64,000 nucleotides of DNA. Origin: Acanthochlamys bracteata. Taxonomy: Eukaryota > Streptophyta > Magnoliopsida > Pandanales > Velloziaceae. The stretch lies in NCBI GenBank assembly GCA_019914995.1, contig CM034128.1, forward strand, positions 11,427,501-11,491,500, given 5' to 3'. The notes under the pieces were generated by a model. The model was given only the letters and a program-made list of their open reading frames with translations, was not told the DNA's origin and ran no database searches. Below are positions 11,361 through 23,018 of this stretch, piece by piece. How positions within the stretch are numbered: position 1 is the stretch's first letter; every line of letters begins with the position of its first letter. The translations under genes were made by a program, and so were the position numbers.

Positions 11361-12420
11361 TAAAATAATAATTAATTAATCATTTTAATTTATTGAGTTT
11401 GTAGTAAACAAATAATAATTGGGAAAAGAAAGCGACAAAACGGTACGCTTTGCGTGCTCCAGCGGCGCCATGTCGGCGGCTGGCGGCAGGCTTTTAGCAT
11501 TGCTGACCTGGTGGGTTCCGATTAAACCACGTCATCTGGTCCCAAAAGCTGCTTCTGATCGATTGCATGCGTTCCACCACAGCGTAACCGTCGTCCTATA
11601 GACAAAGCCGTCTCTGATTAAATCACAGCCGTTGCTGGTTGTATGGATCGCAGATTGTCCTTTCTGGAACATTAGCTACTAGTGATTTCTGTATAGGGGT
11701 AGTAAAGTAATTGACTTGGTTGCAACGCGGCGCACACGGCTCAAGGTGAAACAAAGACAAAAGGACCAACGGGTAAAGAACATTCTCATTCTTTTGATTT
11801 TGTTGTTTTCTATCTTCTTGGGAAACAGCAGATGATAAGGTTGTTCTTGTTGTTCTTTTCATTGTACATACACGATTCTCCAGTGAATGTTTTGCCATCA
11901 CAGGATTCTAATAACTATCCATTTTCATGCAAATGCAATGACCTTCGTTACTTGTAAGTTGAAGAAACTTCGCTGAATTTGAACTAACATTGCTCTAGGA
12001 TTTCCCGCGCAACAACCCACTCAGCACGCTTACATGTTTCTTGTACTGAATCCAAATGCTCAAAAACCAGAAAACCTAAAGAAAAAAGACAAGGGTATTA
12101 CCGTAATTGTATCCTCTTCTCTCTGCTCTGCAAAACACTACGAGTCTGCAAAAGCTCCCCTGCCATCTCTGCACTCCTGCCTAACTGCTCCCCCTCACTC
12201 TACTACTAGCAAACACAACAAAGCAGGGGCAAATATGTCATTGAAATCAATAAAACAAACGGCCTCTCTCCCGCTTCTCTTCTATTTCAACTCGATCTTC
12301 GTCTTCTTCTTCTTCTTCTGAAACCTAAACAGAGCAAAAACAATTAATTTCTCTTTATTCTTCTTTCTGTTTCAGTTCTTCATCCATAACCACAACATTA
12401 ACGTAATTCTCGATTTCTCG
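11361..12420 (+). promoter_or_regulatory. Promoter and leader region of the LRR gene
   Basis: No supported gene. A G+C-richer patch at 11440-11620 contains an ACGT core, CCACGTCATC, at about 11527-11536. The transcribed leader of the LRR gene likely begins after about 12230 and contains a CTTCTTC microsatellite near 12300-12320. Short ORFs on both strands have no recognisable product. Confidence 0.4.
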
Positions 12421-13821
12421 ATGGCGCTCTTACGTGTTCTCCTCACCGTCGCCGCATTCATCTTCTTCTCCGTGGCGGCTGGGCAGGAACGGCTGTACTT
12501 CAGTCTTCCGGCGGAAGAGAAGGAAGCTGCTTACCATGTTTTCGAATCCATCAACCCTAGCGTTGACTGGCGAAACCTCTACCCCGACGATCTCTGCCTC
12601 TCTGGTCCGCACGGCCTCGTGTGCGAAATCTCTGATGATGATGATGACGTGGCTCATATCACCGAGCTCAGCTTCGGTTATCTTTCCGATTACTCCGATA
12701 ACCCTCGCTGCAACTTAACCAACTCCGCGGTCGTCGCTAACCTTCGTAGTCTCTCTTCGTTCCGTTTCCTCCGCAAACTCTTCTTCTACAACTGTTTCTC
12801 ATCAGACTCTGTTATTCTTCTTCCTAATGATTTCTGGAATCTCTCTTCCTCGATCCAAGAGCTCGTGTTCGTCAACAACCCTTCTCTCGCTGGCAAGCTC
12901 AGTGGCAGAATAGGAAACTTCACAAGATTGCGTAGGATTATCTTCACCGGGACAAGAATTTCCGGTAACATCCCCGACGAATTGGGGACGTTGCAGAACT
13001 TAGAAGAACTGGTGTTATCCAGAAACGGGCTTCACGGGAATATTCCGGTCGAAATCGGTAATCTGAAGAAATTACATATTCTCGATCTCAATGGTAACAA
13101 GTTCACCGGATCGATACCGGTCGAGATCGGACGGCTAACGGAGCTCCTCAAGCTTGATTTTAGTTCTAACCGTTTCAATGGTTCAGTCCCGGTTCAACTC
13201 AACCGGTTGGGAAAGCTCGAGTTTCTCGATCTAAGCTACAACAATCTCACCGGCGGTGTTCCGTCTGCTCTGTCCGAGATGGTGGGTCTCAGAGAAGTTT
13301 ATCTCAGTGGGAACCCATTCGGTGGCAAGCTTCCGGAGATTTGGGAAAATCTCACGGGTATTGTTGGACTTAGCATGTCTAATATAGGACTGGTTGGCAA
13401 AATTCCGAGATCCATGGTGGTATTTTTGGAAAATCTTTGTTTTCTATCGCTGGAGAATAACTCGTTGGAAGGGACGTTGTCGGAAGAGTTCAGGAAGCTT
13501 GAGATCACCGCCGGTGAGATCAATCTTCAGAACAATCTGTTAGAAGGGAGGATCCCGTTCTCCGCCGGTTTCGTTGTTCGACTGGGAAGTAAACTTAAAC
13601 TCAGCGGTAACCGGAATCTTTGTGTCGGTGAAGATTTTGTGGTCCCTAGTCAAGACAGAGGAAGGGGTAGTTTTGGAAATATATCTTTCTGCAAGGAAAC
13701 ATCTGTTGTTTACAGAGCTACTCTTCCGTATTCAACTTCAAACTCTTCAAAGAAGATTATTACTAGTTTGAAGTCTCTAGTGCTACGTCTTTGTTTTCTG
13801 GTAGTTCTCTTTTTTAGTTAA
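12421..13821 (+). CDS. Leucine-rich repeat protein, Piriformospora indica-insensitive protein 2 (PII-2) type
   Basis: Intronless ORF of 466 residues. A signal peptide (about 1-21, hydrophobic core LLTVAAFIFFSVAA) is followed by an N-terminal cap with the DWRNLYPDDLC segment. About ten plant-type extracellular LRRs follow, with the LxxLxLxxNxLxGxIP pattern (NIPDELGTLQNLEEL, SIPVEIGRLTELLKL). There is no kinase domain. The last 20 residues are hydrophobic after an S/N/K-rich stretch, so the protein could be GPI-anchored or have a short membrane tail. It should sit at the cell surface. The nearest family I know is PII-2, named from an Arabidopsis mutant that failed to respond to a growth-promoting root fungus, and related receptor-like proteins. 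The ligand and partner kinase are unknown. Several NxS/T sites suggest N-glycosylation. Confidence 0.88.
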   Translation: MALLRVLLTVAAFIFFSVAAGQERLYFSLPAEEKEAAYHVFESINPSVDWRNLYPDDLCLSGPHGLVCEISDDDDDVAHITELSFGYLSDYSDNPRCNLTNSAVVANLRSLSSFRFLRKLFFYNCFSSDSVILLPNDFWNLSSSIQELVFVNNPSLAGKLSGRIGNFTRLRRIIFTGTRISGNIPDELGTLQNLEELVLSRNGLHGNIPVEIGNLKKLHILDLNGNKFTGSIPVEIGRLTELLKLDFSSNRFNGSVPVQLNRLGKLEFLDLSYNNLTGGVPSALSEMVGLREVYLSGNPFGGKLPEIWENLTGIVGLSMSNIGLVGKIPRSMVVFLENLCFLSLENNSLEGTLSEEFRKLEITAGEINLQNNLLEGRIPFSAGFVVRLGSKLKLSGNRNLCVGEDFVVPSQDRGRGSFGNISFCKETSVVYRATLPYSTSNSSKKIITSLKSLVLRLCFLVVLFFS

Positions 13822-14159
13822 GATTTTGTTTTAACGTTTTGTTTCTCTATATAGAGAGTGAGAGAAGTATATGTAAAGAGAGGAGAACTTGGAAATGATT
13901 TCGAATTTTTCATACCGATTATCTGAACCCAATTGCAAAGTTTAAGTTTTTTGAAGAAGTTGATTCTGCATGCATGGCACATGTAATGGGGTACAACGAA
14001 TCACTGATCGTTCTACAAGAAGTACATTTTGTTTTTGTACAACACCCAACAAAGACTGGTATCGTTAAAAAGCAGAGTAATTTCTTTTTCTTTTTTTTTT
14101 TTTTTGGTTTTTCGAGTTCTGTTTGAGATTGTGGTGATCAACAGAGCTGATGATTATCA
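13822..14159. other. Convergent 3' flanks of the LRR and RIC genes
   Basis: Only 338 bases separate the stop codons of two convergent genes. A GAGAGTGAGAGAAG tract lies at 13855-13867 and a T run at 14090-14105. The 3' UTRs probably come very close or overlap. No other gene is seen. Confidence 0.5.
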
Positions 14160-15208
14160 TCAGAAAACCTTTTCCTCCCTGATCACCGGCTTGATAGCCG
14201 GCAATGCGGAAGGGATCCGTTCTGCAGACGGATCATCGGCTCCGGGATCCGAAAACGAGGTTGCTGCAGTTGCCTTTGATCTTGACCTGGTTGACCCACC
14301 AGTGGAACCGGATGATTTGCTGGTCTTCCTGCGCCGCTGCTTGGGGATCACCGGAGCTTCTCCCGGTGATTCAGTTTCGGTCCCTTGTGCTGCAGATGAT
14401 CCAGCTTCGGTTGTAGTTGCTGAAGACTTCAGCCTACGGCCGTGCCTCGTGGACCCTTCGGCGTCGCTGCTCAGGGAGCCCATTGAGACATTTCCTGAAG
14501 ATTGGCGTTGTCGGGAGTGTCTCCTCTCCCTTGTCAAAGATTCACATGCCGGAGAATCCGAGTTGGTCCCGTTTGTCGATATCTGACGCCGGGAGGCACG
14601 CCGAACGGGTACATCTTCCGCTTGGCTTGTGTCTCGCGTTGGCGATTCCGCAATTGCAATACCATTGATGTTTAGCTCTGCAACAATTTCGATCAAACAT
14701 CTTCGCCTACAAGAATTAGAATACCAGAATCAATAACATTGAGGTGATGACAAGCTAGCTAACCTGGAGGAGACCATTTTGGAGGGGGGGCATCAGCGCC
14801 TTCTCCAGCAACGGTTGCACTAACAGGTGCAGGTCCTCGGAACCCATTCATCTGCCAGTTATTTGACAAAAAAAAATGTCATTGCACGGAATGGCAAATA
14901 GCTAGCTACTACGATCATTGGCAGCAGATATGAAAATGCAGAGAAATTTTTACCCAGCTGGGGGAGTTGACAGAGGGACCATCCCAGCCAATGTGGGCGA
15001 CGTGCTTGACATCTGTCGGGTACCCTATCTGCATCTCTTGCTCTTCTTCCTTACCATCTTCTGAAAAAAGAAAATGCAACAACCATCGAGTTTTATATCG
15101 ATTTTATGGCCAAAATGTTTCTCAGAAGATGATATCCCGTATTAATTTACCGAAGATTTGTGAGATGTAGCGTAGCCCCTTGAGGAGACCCTTCATTTTG
15201 GTAGTCAT
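14160..15208 (-). CDS. ROP-interactive CRIB motif protein (RIC10/RIC11-like)
   Basis: Four exons give 256 residues: 15151-15208, 14954-15060, 14764-14851, 14160-14677. The N-terminus [19 protein letters not shown] is the conserved RIC start. A CRIB motif follows at residues 31-46 ([16 protein letters not shown]), with the I-PT-H-H-G residues that bind active ROP/RAC GTPases. The C-terminal 140 residues are basic, Ser-rich and probably disordered, and include an [11 protein letters not shown] patch. RIC proteins are plant scaffolds that link active ROPs to actin, microtubules or calcium signalling. The last exon was placed at TTGTTGCAG|AG; the more 5' acceptor TTGTAG|GC would hit a stop at once. 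A chance ORF of 185 codons lies on the opposite strand of the last exon and was not annotated. Confidence 0.88.
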
Positions 15209-16453
15209 GCTGGTACCCGAAAACCCTGGGTCCCGGTTTGCTCCTCCTGATATCCTCAAAACAACAGTAGTTTCTCTCTCTCTCTTCAAGAGCTCTCATA
15301 TATTTTCTATTTGCAAAGAAATTTAACTACCTGACATTAAAAATAATACAGAAGAAACGACACGTTTTTACGCATTACTATTTTACAGAGTTCGATTATT
15401 TATATTTTAAAAAAGTTTTTGTAAAACATTATTGTGATTTTTCAAGTTAAGAATTAGCTTTTGGAGTTGAAAAGCAAACCCCAACAAGGCTGAAAAACGC
15501 TAAGCACTCACCTGAGCTCCTGATCATTCCAACAAGAACAACTTCAAATGGCATCGTATCATCTCGACGACGACGATTCCATTCATCAGTACTTCAACAC
15601 AGATCGATAGGAAAAATTTTCTAAACAAATGGGAGAAAAGAATTGACTAAAACCTTGGAAATGATCTTATAATTCTTCAAAACAAATGTTTCTGAAGAAC
15701 AGAGGAGAGAGCTACGCATTGTTTGGTCAAGAGTTGTTTCTAATCTAATTTTTGAAAATTAGTTTTCTTTTGTGGATGGATGGCGTAGAGCTGAATTGAG
15801 GAGAAGAAATCAACGAGTCGTGGCGGGAAAAGCGGGGAAGAAGAAGAAACTCAACGGCCAAAAATTGTTTCTAACGTATTTTAATTTCACAAAATGAAAT
15901 TTCATAAAAATTAAATTAACAAAAACTAAAATTCAAATAATAATTAAAATATATAAAATCAAATTTTAATGAGTAGAACTTATTATAAAGTACAAATAAA
16001 TTTTAAAACAATTGCAATATATAAATCACCTAGTAAAATATTCCATATAAAAATAAGCCAAGCATATCACAGGTGGTCTGACCTAAGTTTCTCTCGTGTT
16101 CAAATATATAATTGACTAAACTGCCCTTGTCATTTACTTCTACTGAAAGGTCAAACATATACATATGCTTCAGAAGAAAAAGAAAAACTATATACACGAT
16201 TCTTGAAGAAAGCAAAATACAATCTCTCTCATGTTAGAATTTGCTGCACACTCTCGTCATGGTCTTGCACCAAACAATAGCAGAGTTCACAAAATACTTT
16301 CTGAAATCAACGAATGGAGCTTGTACTTGTGGTAGCTAGCTACCGATGCGCATTCTGCACAAATTTGTTGGGATCTCTTCTAATTCGCAGTGTACAATTT
16401 CTGCGATCAAATAGGTATCAAGTAATCCAGCAGGCAGAAAAAACTGTGCCGCA
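15209..16453. other. RIC promoter and leader; GLTP 3' flank
   Basis: The part near 15209-15300 is RIC leader. ATATCAG|GAGG on the minus strand near 15246-15256 could be an acceptor of a 5' UTR intron. The stretch 15880-16030 is A+T-rich. The stretch 16220-16453 is probably the 3' UTR of the glycolipid transfer protein gene. No further gene is supported. Confidence 0.45.
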
Positions 16454-18208
16454 TCAAGGAGCCTTTGAATTGTAGAAGTCGACGTTTTCCTGAATATAGA
16501 TAGGGCAGCAAAACCAATTTGTTATTATAATGAATAACATAATAGTTAAGTTGCAACTGGTAGTTCTACTAGATGCGCAACTTACGAGTGTCTTTTGATT
16601 CTCCTCAAGAAGTGGAGCTAATTCTTTGTAAAACCTCTCCATGTCAGCCTCGACGTAACCTTCTCCGCCCATTATATCCATAAACTTCTCCTTGTCAGGG
16701 ATGAGCTTCATACCAACCTGCAATATTTCGAACTTCATTTCATTAGCTGTTTAATGTTGCATCACTTGTATAGCAACAAGTTCAAATGCTTGCTTTCGTC
16801 CAGAAATTGCAACAGTCATTCAAATTTTAGCAAGCAGCACTACAATCATGAAAGTTCTTCTACAAGATATTATTCCTATGAGAGCTCGAAATCTTTGAAA
16901 ACATTTGACGTTGCTAGTTAACCAAAGTTGAGTTAGGTGATAGGATCATTCATCATATACATTCAGTAGGGAACAGTAGTTTGATTCCTTGGTTGAGACA
17001 CTCTGTTGAAGATCGACAGGAAAAGATGGAAGATCTGAAAAGGACAGCTTACCATGAAACTTGAAGATGTAAACCAGCCATGCCAGTTCTTCAACGTGTT
17101 GCTGTAAGACTCATTGCAGGCTTGTGACATGCTCCAATCTGGATGTTCTAGCAAGTTACGGAACAGCTCTACCAAGAAATCCATGGATCTGTAGAATTTG
17201 TACTAATCAGCAACCAGCTACATTACCAATCCCAGAAAGCTGAACAGAATTGTTACAGAAAGAAAGCAGAAACATCGAGAAAATTTAATCCATGTAGAAA
17301 TTAATGTTTGAAGGTCAAAACCTTGTGAGCCAGAGTAATCCAACAGTAGCATCTGCTGAATCTTTGGTTGTTTTCGAATCTAGGTATTCTTCCACCATGC
17401 TGTGCAGGAGAGCATACCTTGCTGGATCAGTAGAGTACTTGGATTCTAGTTTCTGCAAAGGGAATCACAGGTAAATCTAAGCTTAAAAGTTTTACTGGTA
17501 AGGGAACACCAGAACGAGTAGACTCAAAAGGATTATGAACTCACCGAGATATTGCCGGCTACATCGGACTTCACAAGTGCCATAGAAGTCCCAAATTTGT
17601 CTGTAATATTAAGCAATAACGAAACATCTTAGATTAGCATCAACTAGATTTTTCCTTCAAAGCAGAAATCCCAAACAATGATGATTCCAGAATTTCTTTA
17701 CAGCTTACATAAATTGAATGAAACCATGCGTAGCTTCTATATCAAATGATAATCAATCCTTTTGATTTGGATGCAAAACCAGAAAATACAAGCATATAAA
17801 CTAAGCTTCAGCTAGGAAAACCTTCTAGTTTTAGGCTCACAAAATAACCAACTTCACCATTGAGAAAGCCACATAACCCAAAACTACAGTAAACAAAATG
17901 TTAAAAGGTTGCAATTTTGAATTGCGTAATATTATTTTTACCTAAGACGTGCAGGAAAAGATTGCAGAAATCAAGGAAAGGTTTGGTTAGAATCTTTCCA
18001 TCCTTCGCCCTCACATCCTTGATCCGTTCCAAGCATGGTGAAAGAACAGATGCAACTTCTTTCTCTTCTGTTTCAACAATCTCCACACTCTCATACTCTA
18101 CCCTGCAGTTACAATCACAAAACAAACACACATACATTAATCAAACAAACCCCCAAGGTCAGGGAACTTCTGCGCGCTGCTCTTCGATTACCTTTGAACT
18201 AACTGCAT
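16454..18208 (-). CDS. Glycolipid transfer protein (GLTP1-like)
   Basis: Seven exons give 222 residues: 18192-18208, 17942-18102, 17545-17600, 17322-17452, 17053-17188, 16586-16717, 16454-16489. The all-helical GLTP fold binds one glycosphingolipid and moves it between membranes in the cytosol. The sugar- and amide-binding residues known from human GLTP (Asp48, Asn52, Lys55, Trp96, His140) are all present with conserved spacing: Asp72, Asn76, Lys79, Trp119 in LLWLTR, and His158 in NWHGWF. The sequence is much closer to plant GLTP1 than to ACD11. The first coding exon is only 17 bases (MQLVQ plus two bases). The protein thus gains an acidic N-terminal extension before the core that starts near SVLSPCLE. 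Two CACGTG elements lie upstream. Plant GLTP1 is thought to favour glucosylceramides; specificity here is not tested. Confidence 0.92.
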
Positions 18209-19135
18209 CTTCTTCTTAATTTTCGAAGGAAGCGAAATCAAATGAATGACTGAGATCGAATGAAAACTCGGTAATTCTTCTAAGAAATGGTACGAGATCA
18301 TTGCTGATGCTATCAATATATACAAAGAAAGAAAAAGGAAAGAAAGAAATGGAGGGAGATATGAGTGAGATTGCCACGTGCCATCGATCTGAATTTGAAC
18401 GATTATCTAGACAAGCCCACTGCTTACACGTTACGAAGAAGAATAGCAGCCTTCAATTAAAAAAAAAAAAGAAAAAACATGAAATTGCATCGGAATAGAA
18501 AGAATCACGTGCCGGGATCGTTGAGCGGCATCCGGTACACGAGTCAGTTGTAGAACTCAACACGTTCATGGAGAACGTGCTGACTCAGATGTGTCGTGGA
18601 TCGGGTAAGAATAGACTAGTAGAGAAGAGAACAGAAGTAATTTTGCGGCTATTGCCACGTAGTATTATTCTCACTCATTACTGTACTAGTGATTAAACAA
18701 TTTCAAAAGAACGTGATTTCAAACTTTTTGAATAGAACATATTTCATACTTCAATAAATCAAATGTTTCCAAACATATTATATAAATACAGAACCTGTTG
18801 TTGTTAACATTAACAGATTTTACAGTTCACAGTAGCGGTTTCTCCGGTCCTTGAACTATACATGGACAATTATAAATGACTTCAACGCACAAGGGGAGTA
18901 ATTCTTTCTTCTCTACGATTAAAACGCAAATGAATGAACTTGCTATCAACTTGGAAGTCACCTTTATACAGTGCCGAAACCAGATGCAACAATAATAAAA
19001 AGAATAAAACGGCAAAGAATTTATAAGCTGGCTGTACGAAAGAATAAAGAATGAAATGAATGCGGCAGTTGAAAAGATTGACGGCTCCCGTTGGTTTGAG
19101 CCACCTCCAGTTCTCGTCTTCTAGAGCAAACGTGT
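18209..19135. other. GLTP promoter and TBC gene 3' flank
   Basis: The left part is leader and promoter of the minus-strand GLTP gene. The right part, from about 18800, is probably the 3' UTR of the TBC gene. A run of A lies near 18460-18476. No other gene is supported. Confidence 0.45.
18375..18511. promoter_or_regulatory. Two G-box (CACGTG) elements upstream of GLTP
   Basis: CACGTG occurs at 18375-18380 (in GCCACGTGCC) and at 18506-18511 (in TCACGTGCCG). They are about 170 and 300 bp upstream of the GLTP ATG. bHLH and bZIP factors, including ABA, light and jasmonate regulators, bind G-boxes. Use in this promoter is inferred. Confidence 0.5.
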
Positions 19136-22100
19136 TTAGTCCACCTTTACCTGCATAATTTGGTCCAAATGAATTCCTAGATAATTCCAGTGTTAACAAT
19201 CTCTTGAGACGGAGTTAAGCTTATATACCTTTGTTAGATACTGCTTTTGAAGCTTCAATGCATCACTACATGCCTTCTTTGCATCCAAACTTCCAGTTAT
19301 GTCATTCAAGATCTGGTAACAAGAAGCAAATAACTGCTAGATATTATAAGCTCTTCATAAGCATGGAGTTCGTCATATACACATCTGTTGCACGGCACTT
19401 GTATGTGAACTTGATTTAAAGGCGAAGACATTACCTTGACAACATCATCTAGGCCTTTAGCTTCCATTAACAACTGCTTGTTTCTAGACTCAAGCACAGT
19501 TGCAACAAGGAAGATGGATAAAGGTACTGCTTTATCATCCTTTACACCATTCCTCACGTTATTTCTCTCAAATTTACCATATTGTTTCAGCTGTCCATCA
19601 CTTCCAGCCGGCTTACTATTTCTACTTGATTCGTACATGGCGAAGAGGTTCGGATTGTACTCCATAGCCCACATCAACTGCAAGTTCACAAGCAAGCAGA
19701 ATTGCGATTTTTAGAACTTCCAGAGTGGGTTCCAAATTTTACATAGCTTTAAACACAGCAAACTTGTGACATAACCCAAATTTCTGAAAGAATGTTTCCA
19801 GCTAGTAGGTTTAAACTTTCGCAGAGCTTTCAAAACACAAGAAAATTCTGAGATTGCAACTGCAAAATATGAACCTGATTGTTGAAAGAATGTTTTCAAC
19901 TAGTAACAGAAAAATAAAACACATACCTCCCAGAGGTACAAGGAGTCAACAAAAGAAAACTCCCTGCGGAAGAGGACCATCAACATACGGAATGCAAACA
20001 AATACTCACCACCGTCCAGGTTCTCTGCCATTAATAGATAAAAATGTTATAAGAAGATTCACTGTTCAATTCAACCAAAAAGTAGAAGTAAACATTTCTT
20101 GGATGAAAATATCTGTAGACCAGTGTAAACATTATGCTATTCCATCTCAGAAGAATTGGCTCCATGTGTGTGAAACTTAAGTCAGTAATCAATTTTAGTC
20201 CCAAGTAGGTATTAGTAGGGTACAGCTAAGATAAAGGAAAGCATCATAGTGCAATAAAACACCATTAATGCATAATTAAACAACTACTATAAATGTATGT
20301 CAGTGAATTGCAGTAAAAGAAGATATACAGTACACCAAAAACTTATTACCACAAAAATATACAAAAATTGCACAAACATGGTCTCAAACTTCTTATATTT
20401 AATTTAAAACAACACCATACCTAGGTGTTGATGTAGCTGTGGATCAACAGCTTTAATGATGGATGATAGTACAGTCAATTGGGACCTAACTCCAATTGAA
20501 GTGGTTGTGCTTTGGAAATTTCCTCGCTGAATATGATTATTAGAAAAGTCAAATAAAGAAGAGAAACATAAATACTACTAGAGATAATGCTATGGATGAT
20601 ATAAGCAATCTTATAAATTACTCCATAAGTAACTATCACTATCTTTACTTTCAACTAAACATCAGTGACCAACTAGAGTCTGCAGAATGCACTGTATATG
20701 CGCAAATGGGACAATCTAGTTTACATGCAAGTTTTACAAGAGCAACACAAGCACATACTCACCATGCAGTGATGAATTGGGTATTGGCTTAGCATAACGA
20801 TTACACAAACTTCAGGTAGCTTAACAGCTCTTAAGGTTCCCTTACAGACAGCACCTATTACTGAAGTGTTCCCTAAGTGGAAGGGTAATTCATGACTTCA
20901 TTCAATATGCATAAAGTTGGAAGGAGAAAGGAAAAGCAAGAACGCAAAGAACCATATCTTTGATATAGAAAGAGATAGACATAAGCAGAGAATGGATGTG
21001 AAAGAAAGAATTGTCTACCAGCTTCTGCATCAAGCGCTGAAAGCACCAAAAAGCATCAGCCTCATTTTCAACGAGAATTACTAGAGGCGAACATATATCA
21101 CTCATTCCTGGGAAGAAATTCAGAATTAAGGATGAGATTCTCTTGCAACTTTTTACTTTTAACAGGAGAAACTGAAAATTGCTTATTTAAATGTTTACCT
21201 TGGCAGTAACCGATATCCCTGTCAATCCATGAATAAATTGATAGGATATCAAAAAGCTTTGCTTGATTTTGTTCACTCTCATAGAAGACAAGCGTGCGGT
21301 CAGTGCGGGCAACATCCAAGCCTACAAGATCCATTTATCTATGTCAATTTCTTTGTTTCTAGTAGAGGAACAAAGTTCTTATGAGACTACAGTTCACATA
21401 GATAGACAAAAATTAGGTCAACAGAAGTTAATACACTCTCGCAAAAAAGAGTAACTTAGGTAGTAGTGTAGTGCTAATGGTGACCCATGAACCGTAGTTC
21501 TAAAGTATACCCTCCACTATAGACTCATCTAACATACCTTTAAGTAGAAGATAGTGATTAGAAGTTGCTAGAACTAGTGCCAGGGACTCAATCAAGAATA
21601 CATGAAAAAACTTACAAAATGGAAGCTACTTCATGTAGCATAAAATGATCTTCCGGAAGAACTTGTCGATAAAAAGTATAGTTGGAAGTTTACCTATCTG
21701 ATGCAATGTAAGCTTCCATTGAATTTCATCCTTGTCAAGTACAGCATTTGTTGTTTGTCCATTCGGAGTGACACCACCACTTGAAGGATCCTCTACAGGA
21801 TGTCCATCTTCTGTAATAACAGGCACCATAATAATATTTCCACTTCCAATGGCCTTCTCCATTTCTTTGCATTTGGACTTTAAATTTTCATATTCTGATC
21901 TGCAAAACAATATGATCAGAACAAGCACCAAAAGAGTATACTAAACCAATTTCATGTAGATGAGCAAACGGAAGAACAACTTGAGAGTAATGTACATAAA
22001 GGTTGCAGCATAGATGTTAATTTTTAAACAATGCTCACCTTCGATTCTGTCTCAACTGAGTCCTTTCATCAACGGTACTTTTAGGATCATAGCACCCAAT

Positions 22101-22884
22101 CAAAAACTCCCACACTGCTCCTTTAATTGTAGGATGAACACCCTAGCATCATAGACACTATCAGCATTACAAATGGGGAGAGGTCATGCTTAAGAGCAAT
22201 CAGGCTTATATCAGAATAAAATGAGGAAGACATGGCTTTGACGAAAAGCCTTACCCCTTTTTGAATTCGACTAAGCACTTTGGCGATATCTAGATGACCA
22301 TCCTCGGAGAATGAAGAATGCCAGCATCTGGCGCTGAGAGTTTTTCCATGCTGGGATAGGCAGAACAAATTGATAAGTTTGACTTACAACAAAACTGTCA
22401 AAGTTATCATTATGCATCCAGAAGACGAAGTCTCTATGTTAAAAAAGATGAACTGCCCTAATCCATGCTACTAGATTATAAGTAGATAATAAAAACATGC
22501 ATTAGGACTTTCAAATTGGAAAAACAGATGAGCTGCAGTTATGGTAGCAACCTGGTAACAATGCCTATGTAGTATGTAATCAGCAAAAAATGCTAGCTAC
22601 ATATGTTCCCTGATTCAATTAATTGAATTAAGAGGAAAATCCCAATGTGTGATGGAATGGTGATCTGATACCTACGTTATAAGCTCTATTGTCCAGATAT
22701 GGCCTCTCTATTGACCTGCCATCCGGCTATATATAACAAAATGCATAAAAAAAATAGAAGTTTCTCAGAAAGATACCCTGGGACGAAACCGAGTGGGGGG
22801 GACCTCAGTCTTGTACTCTGGCCTGATAGCATAGAAGGCATCAAGATCAAATTCCTCGACACCACCGCTACAGCACGCAAACAT
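19136..22884 (-). CDS. TBC-domain Rab GTPase-activating protein (Gyp7/TBC1D15-like)
   Basis: Eleven coding exons give 423 residues: 22777-22884, 22255-22350, 22039-22142, 21694-21899, 21199-21321, 21019-21107, 20421-20526, 19927-20024, 19435-19677, 19229-19312, 19136-19150. The TBC domain speeds GTP hydrolysis by Rab GTPases with a dual finger. Both catalytic residues are visible: Arg177 in the IxxDxxR motif (IGLDVARTDR) and Gln212 in the YxQ motif (IGYCQGM). Other signatures are GAVWEFLLG-type (GAVWEFLIGCYDP), NLDGGEYLFAFRMLMVLFRR and LYLWELMWAM. The N-terminus MFACCSGGVEEFDLDAFY is shared with plant members and could be S-acylated at the Cys pair. The last exon is only five codons (VKVD, stop), so the exact C-terminus is the least certain part. 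A 5' UTR intron is likely at 22933-23018. The Rab target is not known. Confidence 0.92.
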
Positions 22885-22932
22885 CGTCGCCACCAACAAT
22901 GAACAAGCAGAGCAACAGCAGACCTCGAGTAC

Positions 22933-23018
22933 CTACAAAAGAAGAACATAAAACAAAAACGAACTAATTCACCATTACCAAAACCAACGTGCAAACAATA
23001 GAATGGAATTATTGAAAC
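22933..23018 (-). other. Probable 5' UTR intron of the TBC gene
   Basis: On the minus strand GTGGAAG|GTTTCA at the 23018 side and CTTTTGTAG|GTACTC at the 22933 side form a plausible short intron of 86 bases, rich in T near the acceptor. It lies about 50 bases upstream of the ATG at 22884. Confidence 0.45.

Noticed and set aside
14029-14586. 185-codon plus-strand ORF opposite the RIC gene
   Set aside because: It mirrors the last RIC exon, whose frame joins a clear CRIB protein. It has no domain of its own.
16454-18208. ACD11 (ceramide-1-phosphate transfer protein)
   Set aside because: The residue pattern and LLWLTRSMDFLVELFRN segment match GLTP1-type glycolipid transfer proteins instead.
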